DNA of 64,000 nt, taken from contig NZ_RQFK01000028.1 in the NCBI RefSeq assembly GCF_004770765.1, positions 248,001 through 312,000 of the forward strand, written 5' to 3'. The translations under genes and the position numbers were made by a program. Positions 1-9,536 of the stretch are shown here, one piece after another. Positions within the stretch are counted from its first letter, which is position 1. Each line of letters starts with the position of its first letter. Source of the stretch: Leptospira noumeaensis. Lineage in GTDB: Bacteria > Spirochaetota > Leptospiria > Leptospirales > Leptospiraceae. The notes under the pieces are model-generated. The model searched no databases, was not told the DNA's origin, and saw only the letters and a program-made list of their open reading frames with translations.

Positions 1-1
1 A

Positions 2-1039
2 GAAAATACGGCGGAATGGTTTCAACTTTCTGACTCCACTCAAATCATTAGTCTAACAATCACAATTGTAATTACTCTCGACTGTATCATGACAGCATTC
101 GGATCCACTTCTAATGATGCTGCATTTAATGCTTATGTTACAGATAACACGGGCGAGGCGAGAAGTCTGGCAGAGGGTGTTCTTTCCGCAATGCCTCTCC
201 TTGCAATGTTAATTGTTGCCGGAGGATTTGGAATCATTGTAAACGCTCTCGGGTATCCTGGTTTGTTTGTTTCCGTAGGAACTATGATGTCTGTATCAGG
301 CCTCATCGGTATTTGGCTTATCAAAGACAACCCAAACTTAAAGAAACAAGATACAAATTTTCTTTCCGATATTAGTTATGGATTCAAAATCAATGTAATC
401 CGCGAAAACCGAAGGCTTTATCTTTATTTTCTTGCCATGGGGATTTATGGAATCGCCAGTCAAATTTATATGCCTTATCTCATCATTTATATGCAAGAGT
501 ATTTACAATTCGATGTTATACAATATTCCATTGTCCTTGCAGGCGTTATCCTTGGAGCTAGTTTGATTACAGTTTTACTTGGAAAAAGTTTTGATGGGAA
601 AAACAAAGATAAATTACTCATTTACTTTTCCATTTTATACATTTTTGGAATGTTATCTTTGTATGTTATGTCAAAAACTATCGACTTAAATCTAAAAACG
701 CAAGTTATGTGGTTTACTGGATTCACAAGTCTAATTTTGATTACAGGATTTGTTCAAGTATTGGCCCTACTAGGAGCACAAATACGAGACAACACACCTA
801 CAGAAAACACAGGAAAACTACAAGGAATCAGGATGATCTTTTTTGTTCTAATTCCCATGTACATAGGCCCTATGATTGGCGAGTTTATTAACGAAAGAAC
901 CAATCTGACTTATGTCGACCCAGTGAATGGTTTGACGGCGCATGTGCCTTCCCCTGAGATTTTTTTATTCGGTGCCATCGTTTGTTTTTTTATCTTCATT
1001 CCTATTTCTCTATTATTTCAAGGCAAACAATCAAAATGA
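2..1039 (+). CDS. MFS transporter, C-terminal part (5' end outside window)
   Basis: This frame is open from base 2, so the gene starts upstream of the window; the ATG at 89 is internal. The visible 345 residues are very hydrophobic, with about eight to nine membrane segments separated by short charged loops, for example KDNPNLKKQD near the middle, as in the major facilitator superfamily. About 100 N-terminal residues would be missing compared with a usual 430-460 residue MFS protein. The stop codon overlaps the ATG of the following glycoside hydrolase (ATGA), so the two are translationally coupled. That context suggests uptake of a sugar or glycoside, but the substrate cannot be read from the sequence. 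Confidence 0.85.
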   Translation, partial: ENTAEWFQLSDSTQIISLTITIVITLDCIMTAFGSTSNDAAFNAYVTDNTGEARSLAEGVLSAMPLLAMLIVAGGFGIIVNALGYPGLFVSVGTMMSVSGLIGIWLIKDNPNLKKQDTNFLSDISYGFKINVIRENRRLYLYFLAMGIYGIASQIYMPYLIIYMQEYLQFDVIQYSIVLAGVILGASLITVLLGKSFDGKNKDKLLIYFSILYIFGMLSLYVMSKTIDLNLKTQVMWFTGFTSLILITGFVQVLALLGAQIRDNTPTENTGKLQGIRMIFFVLIPMYIGPMIGEFINERTNLTYVDPVNGLTAHVPSPEIFLFGAIVCFFIFIPISLLFQGKQSK

Positions 1040-2724
1040 AAATTCCTCATTCCGAATACCCGCGACCTCAGTTAGAACGAAATAGTTACATCAATTTAAA
1101 TGGTGAATGGGATCTTCAACATGGAATTTTTGGTGATAACACAAAAACCCAATGTAAAATCCAAGTCCCCTTCTCCCCCGAATCCAAAGCAAGTGGTCTT
1201 GGAAATTTCATTCTACAACCAGAAGAAGAATTAATTTATGAACGAGAATTTGAGTTATCGTCTTCTTTTCTCAAAGATATCACCATACTTCATTTCGGTG
1301 CTGTGGATTATAGTTGTACCTGTTATATCAACGATCAGGAAATAGGATCACATAAAGGAGGATTTCTTCCATTCCAATTTGATATTTCTTCCTACATACA
1401 AAACGGCAAAAACAAAATCCAAGTAAAAGTTACGGATCCCACCGACACGGGAGTCCAGTCTCGAGGAAAACAAAAATTAAAAAGGGGTGGAATTTGGTAT
1501 ACTCCGCAATCAGGAATTTGGCAAACAGTTTGGTTAGAAAGTGTATCCACTGATTATATAAAAGATATTAAAATCACACCAAATATTGATACAAAGTCTG
1601 TAGAAATTATCCTGACTACAAACTCACAGGATGCCAACATACAAATATTAGATGGGGAAACAGTCATCGCAGAAGTTTCAGGTAATCATGTAAATATACC
1701 AATTCCAAATATGGAACTCTGGTCCCCAGAAAATCCGAAACTTTATGAGATTCTTATCAAAACGACAGGAGATACGGTTAAATCCTATTTTGGGATGAGA
1801 AAATTTTCCATTGGATTCGACGGAAAATTCAAAAGACTATTTCTGAATAATCAACCATACTTCCACAACGGGCTTCTTGACCAAGGTTATTGGTCAGAAG
1901 GATTACTCACTCCACCTAGTGATGAAGCAATGGAAAAAGAAATCAAACTAATGAAAGATATGGGTTTTAATATGTTACGTAAACATATTAAAATTGAACC
2001 TTTACGTTGGTACTACCATTGTGATAGGTTGGGGATCCTTGTTTGGCAAGATTTTGTTTGCGGAGGTGGAGCTTACGAAACTTGGAAAGTTGCTTATTTA
2101 CCTTTTATTGGTTGGAAAACTAAAGACACTAAATACAAATTTTTGAACCGAACGGATGAGGTAGGTAGAAAAGAATTTATCACCGAAATGGATGAAACAG
2201 TCAATTTACTAAAAAATACTGTGTCACTTTCTGTTTGGGTACTTTTTAACGAAGGTTGGGGACAATTTGACAGCATCCAACTAACCGAAAAACTAAAAAC
2301 TTTAGACAATACAAGAACCATTGATAGTGTAAGTGGATGGTACGACCAAGGCAAAAACAGCAGTGACTTAAAAAGTTTACATCTATATTATCAAAAATTA
2401 AAAGTCCCAAAAAAAGATACTAGAGTTATCGTATTATCCGAATTTGGTGGTTATTCTTTAAAAACAGAGGGGCATGTTTACGATAATGAAAAACTTTTTG
2501 GATACAAAATTCTTCCTGACAAAGAAAGTTTAGAAAAAGAATACAGAAGTTTAATCGAAGAACAATTAATTCCCTTAATCGAGAAAGGTCTCAGCGCATC
2601 CATCTATACACAAGTCAGCGATGTAGAAGAAGAAATTAACGGGTTAGTCACTTATGATAGAAAAGTCATTAAGTTTGATATAGAATGGATGCGAGAACTC
2701 AATGCAAAAATCAGCTACAGGTAG
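1036..2724 (+). CDS. Glycoside hydrolase family 2 protein (beta-galactosidase/beta-glucuronidase-like)
   Basis: The 562-residue product has the GH2 layout: an N-terminal jelly-roll sugar-binding domain (about 1-165), an immunoglobulin-like middle domain (about 170-260) and a TIM barrel (about 265-562). The predicted acid/base is E406 in FNEGWGQ and the predicted nucleophile is E469 in LSEFGGY. I start at 1036, where ATG overlaps the upstream stop as ATGA; the frame stays open 18 codons further upstream, but those residues lie inside the transporter gene. No signal peptide is seen, so it is probably cytoplasmic and acts on a glycoside imported by the coupled transporter. It is shorter than E. 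coli LacZ and lacks the large C-terminal domains. Exact substrate unknown. Confidence 0.88.
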   Translation: MKIPHSEYPRPQLERNSYINLNGEWDLQHGIFGDNTKTQCKIQVPFSPESKASGLGNFILQPEEELIYEREFELSSSFLKDITILHFGAVDYSCTCYINDQEIGSHKGGFLPFQFDISSYIQNGKNKIQVKVTDPTDTGVQSRGKQKLKRGGIWYTPQSGIWQTVWLESVSTDYIKDIKITPNIDTKSVEIILTTNSQDANIQILDGETVIAEVSGNHVNIPIPNMELWSPENPKLYEILIKTTGDTVKSYFGMRKFSIGFDGKFKRLFLNNQPYFHNGLLDQGYWSEGLLTPPSDEAMEKEIKLMKDMGFNMLRKHIKIEPLRWYYHCDRLGILVWQDFVCGGGAYETWKVAYLPFIGWKTKDTKYKFLNRTDEVGRKEFITEMDETVNLLKNTVSLSVWVLFNEGWGQFDSIQLTEKLKTLDNTRTIDSVSGWYDQGKNSSDLKSLHLYYQKLKVPKKDTRVIVLSEFGGYSLKTEGHVYDNEKLFGYKILPDKESLEKEYRSLIEEQLIPLIEKGLSASIYTQVSDVEEEINGLVTYDRKVIKFDIEWMRELNAKISYR

Positions 2725-2733
2725 GATTCGAAT

Positions 2734-3903
2734 TTGGAATTAGTTGCCAGCCATCCTTTCATCGCAGTATTTTTAGTCTTTTGTTTAAGTTTTATTTTCT
2801 ATTATATTTTTGAAGTGATAGAAACTCCGGTTCTGCGGTTCAGCGAATCTGAATTTTTATTACGTGTGATCGAAAGATCACCAAATCTAACAAATCCATA
2901 CTATCCAACCTTCTGGTGTTTTAACCAACATCTAATGTTGTTATTACTCATGTTTAAGGAATACCGTACCAAACCATTTATTTATGATCAATTAGAACAA
3001 TTGAAAATGAAAGATGGAGGGATCACTGGACTTGCTTGGTCAGGAATCCAAGTTGGTTCCCAAAACAATGACACTCCCATTGTTGTTCTTTTCCATACCA
3101 TTAGCGGTGATGAACAGGATGTAAAATCAACAGTCAAATATTTGCGGGAAAAATTTGGTTGGATAGTCGTTGTTTGTATCCGCAGGGGTCACGGGAACCT
3201 CCCACTTACCAAACCAAAAATCAACACCATGGGATCTACTTCTGATTTAAAAGAACAGTTGTCATACATTCAAAAAAGATTCCCAAAAAGAAAACTGTTA
3301 GGTGTAGGAATTTCAGCAGGATCGGGACTTCTCGCAAGGTATTTAGGAGAAGCAGGAACAAAAAGTCAATTCATTGCAGCCGTGGCCGTATCCCCGGCTT
3401 ATGATATCGAAAAAGCCTTCCATCGTGTTCATCCAGTTTATAGCAAAATTATGGGACAAAGGCTAATTAATTATTTTTTAAAAACGCATTATGAAACCCT
3501 ATCCAATCTAAATGGTGTAGATAAACTTTTAAAAATCAAAACTATAGGAGAATTTCAAGACCAACTACATACCATTTCAGGATTTAAGGATAAAGAAAAG
3601 TATTATTTTCACTCCAATCCAGTGTTAGTTGCAAAGAATATTCGGACTCCACTGCTTGTTTTAAATTCAGCAGATGATCCTATCTGTGTAAATCAAAATG
3701 TAATCGAAAATTTACATTGGTTAGAAACCCTTCCCAATACCATTCATGTACATACCAAAAGAGGAAGCCACATTGCTTACTTCCAAGGTTTTAAAGCTAA
3801 ATCCTGGTCTGATACAGTCATTGGTGAATATTTTTCGGCTGTTCTAAAAGAGAATTCACCGATTAAAAAACCTAAGAAAAAATCAAAAAAGAAAAAAATC
3901 TAA
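2734..3903 (+). CDS. Alpha/beta hydrolase, YheT/EMB8-like, membrane-anchored
   Basis: The 389-residue protein has an N-terminal hydrophobic segment (about 8-27) and then an alpha/beta-hydrolase fold. The oxyanion region is VVLFHTISG, the nucleophile elbow is GISAG, and a late Asp (NSADDPI) and His (RGSHIAYF) complete a Ser-Asp-His triad. This order and the long N-terminal part resemble the YheT/EMB8 hydrolases, whose substrates are mostly unknown. The start is TTG at 2734, nine bases after the GH2 stop, so it is probably in the same transcript. The C-terminus is a very basic lysine tail. It ends four bases inside the convergent AraC gene. Confidence 0.8.
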   Translation: MELVASHPFIAVFLVFCLSFIFYYIFEVIETPVLRFSESEFLLRVIERSPNLTNPYYPTFWCFNQHLMLLLLMFKEYRTKPFIYDQLEQLKMKDGGITGLAWSGIQVGSQNNDTPIVVLFHTISGDEQDVKSTVKYLREKFGWIVVVCIRRGHGNLPLTKPKINTMGSTSDLKEQLSYIQKRFPKRKLLGVGISAGSGLLARYLGEAGTKSQFIAAVAVSPAYDIEKAFHRVHPVYSKIMGQRLINYFLKTHYETLSNLNGVDKLLKIKTIGEFQDQLHTISGFKDKEKYYFHSNPVLVAKNIRTPLLVLNSADDPICVNQNVIENLHWLETLPNTIHVHTKRGSHIAYFQGFKAKSWSDTVIGEYFSAVLKENSPIKKPKKKSKKKKI

Positions 3904-5045
3904 CTTACTTTTGATCGATACACCTGCGGAGACACTCCATAACGATCTAAAAAAAGTTTGTGAAAGGAAGATTTAGAATTAAAACCGGATGTATAAATGA
4001 TATTTATGATTGGTGTCTCTGGTCTTTCTTTTAGTAACCTTGCGGCTTCTGACAAACGAAACCCATTCACATAATTACGAAATGTAATACCAAGTTTAGT
4101 ATTTAAAATCTCAGAAAGTTGGTGCGAATTTAGATCTAAGTGTTTTGCTAAAGAAGCCAAAGTTAAACTATCATTCAAATACAATTGGTTAAGATTCATA
4201 AGATCTTCCAGTCGCTGCAAAATTTGAGAAACATCTATCCCTTTCACCCTGCTCTCCTGATAACGGGCTAATCTTGTCTCTAATTTAAATTTTAAAATAA
4301 ATTCTTTATGATTCATTTTCAAAACTAAGAGAAGGATTAGAAGTAATGTTAACGTAAAACATGCAAACAAAAACAATGGCATATAAAAAAGTTGTGCAAA
4401 AACAAACGAAGCAACGACGAACAAAGAAAATAATAAAAAATACAGAAATGGCCAAAAGGTCTTTTGTATCTTCTCTTTAAAATTGAATCTCCAACGAATC
4501 ACTCGAATCAGAAAAAAACTGATATAACCAAGAATCGATAATACACTCAACCCCAGTAAACTGAAAATGGAATCGACATATAATGAATCTGGTTGGATTC
4601 GAAAACCAAAGCTGTTGATTAAAATTATATTCCCCAATGGCCGAAAAAGAAAAACATAAAACAAACAAAGAAAACTTGGTAAAAAATGGATCAAGTTAAC
4701 TGTATTCATTTCTCCTCCACTCATCTCCTCAAAAAAAAGATAACTCAATGGGCCAACAAGAAGTAGAGCTGGGATATGAATTCCATAAAAGATCGAATCG
4801 AAAGTAATTTCCTTTGTGAGTTCTAAATAAATATGAAGTTGTAAAATTGCTAAGGAAAGAAACAAAAACACCGTTGTAAATTTTTGTAAACAACCAATCT
4901 GGAAATTAGAATTTACGCGAACAGGAAAGTGCCCCTTTGTTTGCGTTTTATCCTTTTTTTCTTTTTCCCTTTGAATGGTTTCCAACCAAGAAGAAAAAGC
5001 CAAAAGGAAGGCCACAACAGCCCCCGTAAATGGAATCAAATTCAT
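3900..5045 (-). CDS. AraC-family regulator with N-terminal multi-helix membrane domain
   Basis: The product has 381 residues. About 1-245 form a membrane domain of roughly seven helices interrupted by a charged loop (near residues 25-43). The last 110 residues are an AraC/XylS DNA-binding domain with two helix-turn-helix units; the signature GFNSKSSFHKLF followed by YGVSPQVYR is clear. Regulators of this layout sense at the membrane and bind DNA while anchored. It is transcribed away from the DJ-1/PfpI-like gene, and a perfect inverted repeat lies in the 117-base shared promoter region, so control of that neighbour and of itself is likely. The ligand is unknown. Confidence 0.9.
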   Translation of the reverse strand: MNLIPFTGAVVAFLLAFSSWLETIQREKEKKDKTQTKGHFPVRVNSNFQIGCLQKFTTVFLFLSLAILQLHIYLELTKEITFDSIFYGIHIPALLLVGPLSYLFFEEMSGGEMNTVNLIHFLPSFLCLFYVFLFRPLGNIILINSFGFRIQPDSLYVDSIFSLLGLSVLSILGYISFFLIRVIRWRFNFKEKIQKTFWPFLYFLLFSLFVVASFVFAQLFYMPLFLFACFTLTLLLILLLVLKMNHKEFILKFKLETRLARYQESRVKGIDVSQILQRLEDLMNLNQLYLNDSLTLASLAKHLDLNSHQLSEILNTKLGITFRNYVNGFRLSEAARLLKERPETPIINIIYTSGFNSKSSFHKLFLDRYGVSPQVYRSKVS

Positions 5046-5110
5046 AACACAATTAGGAAAACTAAAAGTCCGTTGTCTATTTTTTTACAAAACCCTAACA
5101 GTTTTTAGTC

Positions 5111-5130
5111 CGTCCGTATCCTAACGGACG
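5111..5130. promoter_or_regulatory. Inverted repeat between divergent AraC and DJ-1-like genes
   Basis: CGTCCGT and ACGGACG form perfect 7-base arms separated by six bases in the 117-base divergent promoter region. A further AGTCCGT half-site lies at about 5067-5073. Position and symmetry suggest an operator, most simply for the adjacent AraC-type regulator; AraC proteins more often bind direct repeats, so the partner is inferred only from location. Confidence 0.5.
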
Positions 5131-5162
5131 ACAAAAAGAGAAATGACAAAGATAATTCTAGT

Positions 5163-6308
5163 ATGAATCAAAATTCTCAAAATTTCAGAAAAACAAGAAT
5201 CAATACCAAAAACCAATTTAGCCTACAATTCTTGGGACTTATTTTTCTATTTACTATTGTACTAATTGTTCTACCAATCTTTGGTGAACCAGAACTTACC
5301 AATCATTTAGAAAAAATCCCGATACAAAAAAATCATAAAAAACCAGTGGTTGTTGTGATTGGAGAAAATCAATATACAGAACTTACTGATTTTGTTGTTC
5401 CTTATGGAATTTTAAAACGTGCAAATATTGCCGATCTTTATCCAATAGCACCTAACAAAGGAACCATGAATATGTTCCCATCACTGTCCATAGAAATCAC
5501 AACATCCATCAATGACTTCGATTTATCTCATCCGGAAGGTGCTGATTTAGTTATTGTTCCTGCTATCCACAATTCAGAAAACAAAACCATCACCGAGTGG
5601 ATTCAAAAACAATATCAAAAAGGTGCAACAGTTGTTGGGATTTGTGATGGAGTCTGGACTTTAGGTTTTGCTCGACTTTTAAAAAACAAAAAAGCAACGG
5701 GACACTGGTATTCTAAAGAAGGATTATCCCAAAAATTTCCCGATACAGAATGGATTCAAAACAAAAGATATGTTCAAGACCAAAGGATCATCACAACAAC
5801 TGGAGTGACTGCATCCATTCCTATTACCTTAGCATTGGTGGAATCAATTGTTGGAACAAAAAAAGCAAAAGAACTAGCGACGGAACTTGGAGTTTCTGAT
5901 TGGAGTCCTTTTCATAAAACAGATGAATTTTATTTTGATGGAAAAACATACCTTACAGCAGCAAAAAATCTAACTTTCCTTTGGAGCCATGAAACTTTTG
6001 GTATTCCCATCTATGATGGTATCGATGAGGTATCTTTAGCACTCGTCGCAGATTCTTATTCACGAACATACAGATCAAAAGTCGTGGCAACCACCAACAC
6101 TGAAGATTCGGTGATCACAAAATCAGGCCTTCGTTTTTTTTCTGAATCCAAAACAATTGATAAAAACAAAATCCACTCATACATTCAGATAGAAAAAAAC
6201 AAAAAAGCTTTTGAAGGATTGAGGGAAAGTCTTTCTGAAATTCAAAAACGGTATGGGAGAACCACCATGAAGTTTGTGGCCTCACAATTAGAATTTCCAC
6301 TAGATTAG
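5163..6308 (+). CDS. DJ-1/PfpI (class I glutamine amidotransferase-like) protein, membrane-anchored
   Basis: The 381-residue product begins with a signal anchor (about 21-40), followed by a DJ-1/PfpI domain (about 60-220). The nucleophile-elbow cysteine is C161 in GICDGVW, and GATVVG precedes it. This matches the N-terminal sensing domain of GlxA-like AraC regulators, but no helix-turn-helix follows; residues 225-381 form a C-terminal extension of unknown fold. It is divergent from a membrane-bound AraC regulator that does have the DNA-binding domain, so the pair could be a split version of sensor and regulator. Possible roles include chaperone, deglycase or ligand sensing; none can be chosen from the sequence. 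Confidence 0.75.
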   Translation: MNQNSQNFRKTRINTKNQFSLQFLGLIFLFTIVLIVLPIFGEPELTNHLEKIPIQKNHKKPVVVVIGENQYTELTDFVVPYGILKRANIADLYPIAPNKGTMNMFPSLSIEITTSINDFDLSHPEGADLVIVPAIHNSENKTITEWIQKQYQKGATVVGICDGVWTLGFARLLKNKKATGHWYSKEGLSQKFPDTEWIQNKRYVQDQRIITTTGVTASIPITLALVESIVGTKKAKELATELGVSDWSPFHKTDEFYFDGKTYLTAAKNLTFLWSHETFGIPIYDGIDEVSLALVADSYSRTYRSKVVATTNTEDSVITKSGLRFFSESKTIDKNKIHSYIQIEKNKKAFEGLRESLSEIQKRYGRTTMKFVASQLEFPLD

Positions 6309-6395
6309 TTTTGTATTATGTCGCTTCTAAGCACCAATCTTTGGAAAAACGGAAATCAAAATCTTTAGTTTTCGAGTTTTAGACTAGCATCTCGT

Positions 6396-8111
6396 TTGTT
6401 TTCAAAAACATTGGAATCAAATCATCGTATGCATTCAAAACTTAGAGCTTATTTCGTCCTTTCCTTTTTGGCCTTCGGGTTCTTATTACTTTTAAGTGTA
6501 CACCTGTTATTACAGACAAAAGCAGATAACTTAACAATAGTTCTCTGCTTTGAATTTGGAATCTTAGTTCTATTCGGGTTTCTCTTTGGTTCTGCCTTAA
6601 GTTCCTGGTTCGGAAAAATATTTGGAAAACTAGAACTTGCTTTTAAAGAAGTTGGGCTCGGGAATTTACAAACACGACTCTCTTACGAAAAAAACGATAT
6701 ATTTGCAGAGTTCTATTCGGGTTTCCATCGAATGTTGCAAGCCCAAGGGGAACTCATCCAACATATCAAATCATCGGCAGATACCTTATCTTCTGATTCA
6801 CAAGAAATGAAATTGGTAACACTTGATTTTTCAAGTAACCTTCAATCCCAATCCGCTGCGACAGAAGAAGTGTCTGCTTCCATAGAAGAAATATCTGGAG
6901 TTGCTATTTCAATTTCAAACATTGCGGAAAACAACTCTGTCAGCATGAACAATCTAACCAGCGAAGTGGATCACCTTTCTTTGGCGATTGACAAAACGGG
7001 TGAGTATGTTGTAGGAACACTTGATTCCATCAAAAACATAATCGACCGTGCAGAAGCAGGAAAAAACACCTTACGCACAATGAATGAAGCTATGGATAAC
7101 CTTTCTCATAGTTCACTTGAAATTTCTAAAACTGTTGATGTCATCGCAAAAATCAGTGAACAAGTGAATATGCTGGCTCTTAATGCTTCTATTGAAGCGG
7201 CAAGAGCGGGAGATGCAGGAAGAGGATTTGCTGTTGTTGCTGAAGAAGTTTCCAAACTTGCAGAAAGAACTGCTGGTGCGGTGAAAGGGATCGACTCTTT
7301 GATGAAAAAAAATCAAAATGATGTTTCCTTGGGTCGCGAACGAATTGAAAAAACTACGATGGAAATCCAAGAAATCATCGGGAACATCGATTCGATTTCT
7401 GAAAAAATTACAGAAGTCCACTCCGCAGTAAATTCACAAAAAGAACTAAAAAACAAACTGCTAAAAGAAGCACTCTTTGTCAAAGAACGTTCTACAGAAA
7501 TCAAAGACGCGGTGACAGAACACAAAACGGCAACCAATGAAGTGATGGCTTCGGTTGCCTCCATTAGCCAGTCTTCCTTTAGTAATTCAGAAAGTAGCGA
7601 TTTACTCGCTGAAAAAATCACAGCCATTGCTAACACAGCCGACAAACTCATATCTATGGTGGATTTATTCAAAACAAGTTTGGTTTCGGATGAATCATCA
7701 ATTTCTAACAGAGATGAAACCACGCACAAACTCCAATTCCGCTCAGACATTGGTAGTATTTACTATATCAAAGAAAAAGATTTATTGGAAGTTGTGTGGA
7801 CTCCCAATTTTAGCGAAGAAAAATATATAGAAATCTTAAATGAAGCTCTAAACATTATCGAAAAACATAATATTCGGAAATGGCTTGCGGATACCAGAAG
7901 AATGGGATTAGTGACTCGTTCTGCTCAGGAATGGGTAAATGTAAACTGGTTTCCAAAGGCAAGTAACTCATCTTTAAGAAAGATGGCCGTAGTGGTTCCG
8001 AACTCGGCACTGGCAGCCATCTCCATTGATGACCAAACTCTCAAAACAGGGAATGTAGAACTAAAGTCCGTTCCTAGTTTGGAAATTGGAATTGAATGGT
8101 TAGAAAAATAA
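6396..8111 (+). CDS. Methyl-accepting chemotaxis-type protein with C-terminal STAS-like domain
   Basis: There are two close membrane helices (about 18-39 and 47-70) with almost no periplasmic part, then a coiled-coil chemoreceptor signalling domain. Its hairpin tip is canonical, [20 protein letters not shown], near residue 257. About 447-571 is an extra domain resembling the free-standing 130-residue protein at 38981-39373 (shared KWL-D-R-MG, a W-P pair and an SAL-A motif). Such a receptor likely senses intracellular or membrane cues and couples to CheA/CheW. The start is uncertain: TTG at 6396 gives 571 residues and ATG at 6429 gives 560; neither has a strong ribosome-binding site. It ends at a strong bidirectional terminator. 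Confidence 0.88.
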   Translation: MFSKTLESNHRMHSKLRAYFVLSFLAFGFLLLLSVHLLLQTKADNLTIVLCFEFGILVLFGFLFGSALSSWFGKIFGKLELAFKEVGLGNLQTRLSYEKNDIFAEFYSGFHRMLQAQGELIQHIKSSADTLSSDSQEMKLVTLDFSSNLQSQSAATEEVSASIEEISGVAISISNIAENNSVSMNNLTSEVDHLSLAIDKTGEYVVGTLDSIKNIIDRAEAGKNTLRTMNEAMDNLSHSSLEISKTVDVIAKISEQVNMLALNASIEAARAGDAGRGFAVVAEEVSKLAERTAGAVKGIDSLMKKNQNDVSLGRERIEKTTMEIQEIIGNIDSISEKITEVHSAVNSQKELKNKLLKEALFVKERSTEIKDAVTEHKTATNEVMASVASISQSSFSNSESSDLLAEKITAIANTADKLISMVDLFKTSLVSDESSISNRDETTHKLQFRSDIGSIYYIKEKDLLEVVWTPNFSEEKYIEILNEALNIIEKHNIRKWLADTRRMGLVTRSAQEWVNVNWFPKASNSSLRKMAVVVPNSALAAISIDDQTLKTGNVELKSVPSLEIGIEWLEK

Positions 8112-8126
8112 ACTAACCATTCACAA

Positions 8127-8171
8127 AAAAACAACAAAACATAAATCTAAACAAAATGTTTTGTTGTTTTT
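8127..8171. terminator. Bidirectional terminator between convergent genes
   Basis: AAAACAACAAAACAT and its exact reverse complement pair over 15-16 bases around a 13-base loop. The outer edges are A-rich and T-rich, so transcripts from both strands would end in a hairpin followed by U. It lies just after the chemoreceptor stop and overlaps the stop of the DUF4334 gene. Confidence 0.75.
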
Positions 8172-8715
8172 ATTTATCTCTCTCTAAAACAAAAAAGAAA
8201 GGTTGTTTCATTCCTTTATAGTCCATACACCCAAACATTGTATCCTGATTTACTTTTTTAAATACGTCATGGATAGGGAGATTGTCATAGATCATTGCAG
8301 CGGTAAGTTTCCCTCGAAACTCAATTCGACGAACTCGAGCTTTTGATTTTGATGTTTGGAATAAAAATCGAACTAACAAAAAAACATAACGTAAAGGCCA
8401 TAAGTTTGTAGTTGGAACTAAAGTTGCTAACCGAACAGGCATAATCGATGGATTTACTTTAAACAAAGTTTTTCCAAAAGATTTAAATACGAGTGGATGC
8501 ACGTTATCAGCATCCACAAATTCTTTTCCATACCAATTGAAGGTTTCTAATGCTCCATCCATTGTATGTCCTGTATGGAATCCGGAACCATGCCAACGAC
8601 CAAACATATCTTCGATCGAAACTGTTTCTAAAGCATCAAACAAGGCGAACGAATCGTCTGTAGAATTGTTCTTTTTACTACGCATTTCGTAGAATTTTTT
8701 TTCTAATTGATTCAT
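8170..8715 (-). CDS. DUF4334 / GXWXG-domain protein
   Basis: The 181-residue protein carries the GXWXG motif (GRWHG, residues 39-43) followed by FHTGH, and ends with the DUF4334 region (about 120-180: an arginine-rich stretch, RGKLTAAMIYD, then DNLPIHDVFKKV). This domain pair occurs in small bacterial proteins of unknown biochemical role, sometimes annotated as lipid or ligand binding. No signal peptide is present. It is a single gene, convergent with the chemoreceptor and sharing its terminator. The family call is secure; the function is unknown. Confidence 0.82.
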   Translation of the reverse strand: MNQLEKKFYEMRSKKNNSTDDSFALFDALETVSIEDMFGRWHGSGFHTGHTMDGALETFNWYGKEFVDADNVHPLVFKSFGKTLFKVNPSIMPVRLATLVPTTNLWPLRYVFLLVRFLFQTSKSKARVRRIEFRGKLTAAMIYDNLPIHDVFKKVNQDTMFGCMDYKGMKQPFFFVLERDK

Positions 8716-8798
8716 GATAAAATTGTTTCCTCAGACAATCTTTTACACCTGCGATTCCCCGGAAATATTTATACAAAACAAGTCACAATTTTCAATTC

Positions 8799-9521
8799 TC
8801 AATCAAGAACAGATTGTATTCGTTGTCTCTCTTCATTGATTCGATTTATTGCTTCTTCTATATTTTTTTGAAACAAATTTGCATTTGATAACGTCAGATA
8901 ATTTCCTTCAACAGTAGTTAAACCCAATGATTTAGATGTCATAGTGGCAATCCAAACGCGGGAAAGTTCCCCTTTGGATTGATGAATCATCCACAAAGAA
9001 GCCACCCTAGAATCCTTTGCAAAATCACCAGCAAATAGTCGCATATCATTAAACTCTGCTTGCGAAGCAATTCGATCTACTTCATGAATGAGTGAGTCCA
9101 CTTCCGATTGTAATTCTACTTGTTTACCGAATAAATTTGATTTAGAAATTACGAATAACCGTTTTGAAATATGATATAAAATGTCTAGATAAACCAAAAC
9201 TTTCTTCAACATAAAAGTTTGTTTTTGAAATGTTGTTTCATTCGGTTCTAACTCAGATAATCTTTTTAACTTTTGAGATGTAAGCGAAATAAACTTAAGT
9301 TTTGATTCCACTGCTTTAGCTTCGGTTTTTTCAACGATTGTATGATAGATAGAATTTGTTTCTGTATTCGTACGGAGCAGGATTCTCTTTTTCTCTTCCG
9401 GTTGATTAGATTCTTTAGAAGCCCAATCAGATATTTCTTTTTGAAGTTGATTGATTTGTTTTTGAATGATAACCTCTTTCTCTGAATCGGTGGACAAATT
9501 AGGATTCTTGTTCAATTTCAT
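8799..9521 (-). CDS. Divergent flagellin-like protein (FlaB core, lacking the terminal domains)
   Basis: Residues 137-203 closely follow the core of spirochete FlaB flagellins: EVDRIASQAEFN, then GDFA-DSRVASLW, then IATMTSKSLGL. The preceding helix (about 104-135) fits the FlaB segment before it. The usual first residues (start like MIINHN, and the ALSSGMRI region) are absent and replaced by a lysine/glutamate-rich coiled-coil N-terminus. The conserved C-terminal D0 helix is missing, since the protein ends at 240 after QRIQSVLD. It therefore could not pack into a normal filament core. It has a good GAGG-type ribosome-binding site and lies 15 bases after the upstream gene at 9537-10685. It could be a filament accessory, a decoy or a repurposed flagellin. 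Confidence 0.75.
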   Translation of the reverse strand: MKLNKNPNLSTDSEKEVIIQKQINQLQKEISDWASKESNQPEEKKRILLRTNTETNSIYHTIVEKTEAKAVESKLKFISLTSQKLKRLSELEPNETTFQKQTFMLKKVLVYLDILYHISKRLFVISKSNLFGKQVELQSEVDSLIHEVDRIASQAEFNDMRLFAGDFAKDSRVASLWMIHQSKGELSRVWIATMTSKSLGLTTVEGNYLTLSNANLFQKNIEEAINRINEERQRIQSVLD

Positions 9522-9536
9522 AATGACCTCTATGTC

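Noticed and set aside
982..1035. Eighteen-codon N-terminal extension of the GH2 protein
   Set aside because: These codons lie inside the transporter gene, while the ATGA overlap at 1036 gives the normal coupled start and matches the usual beginning of the family.
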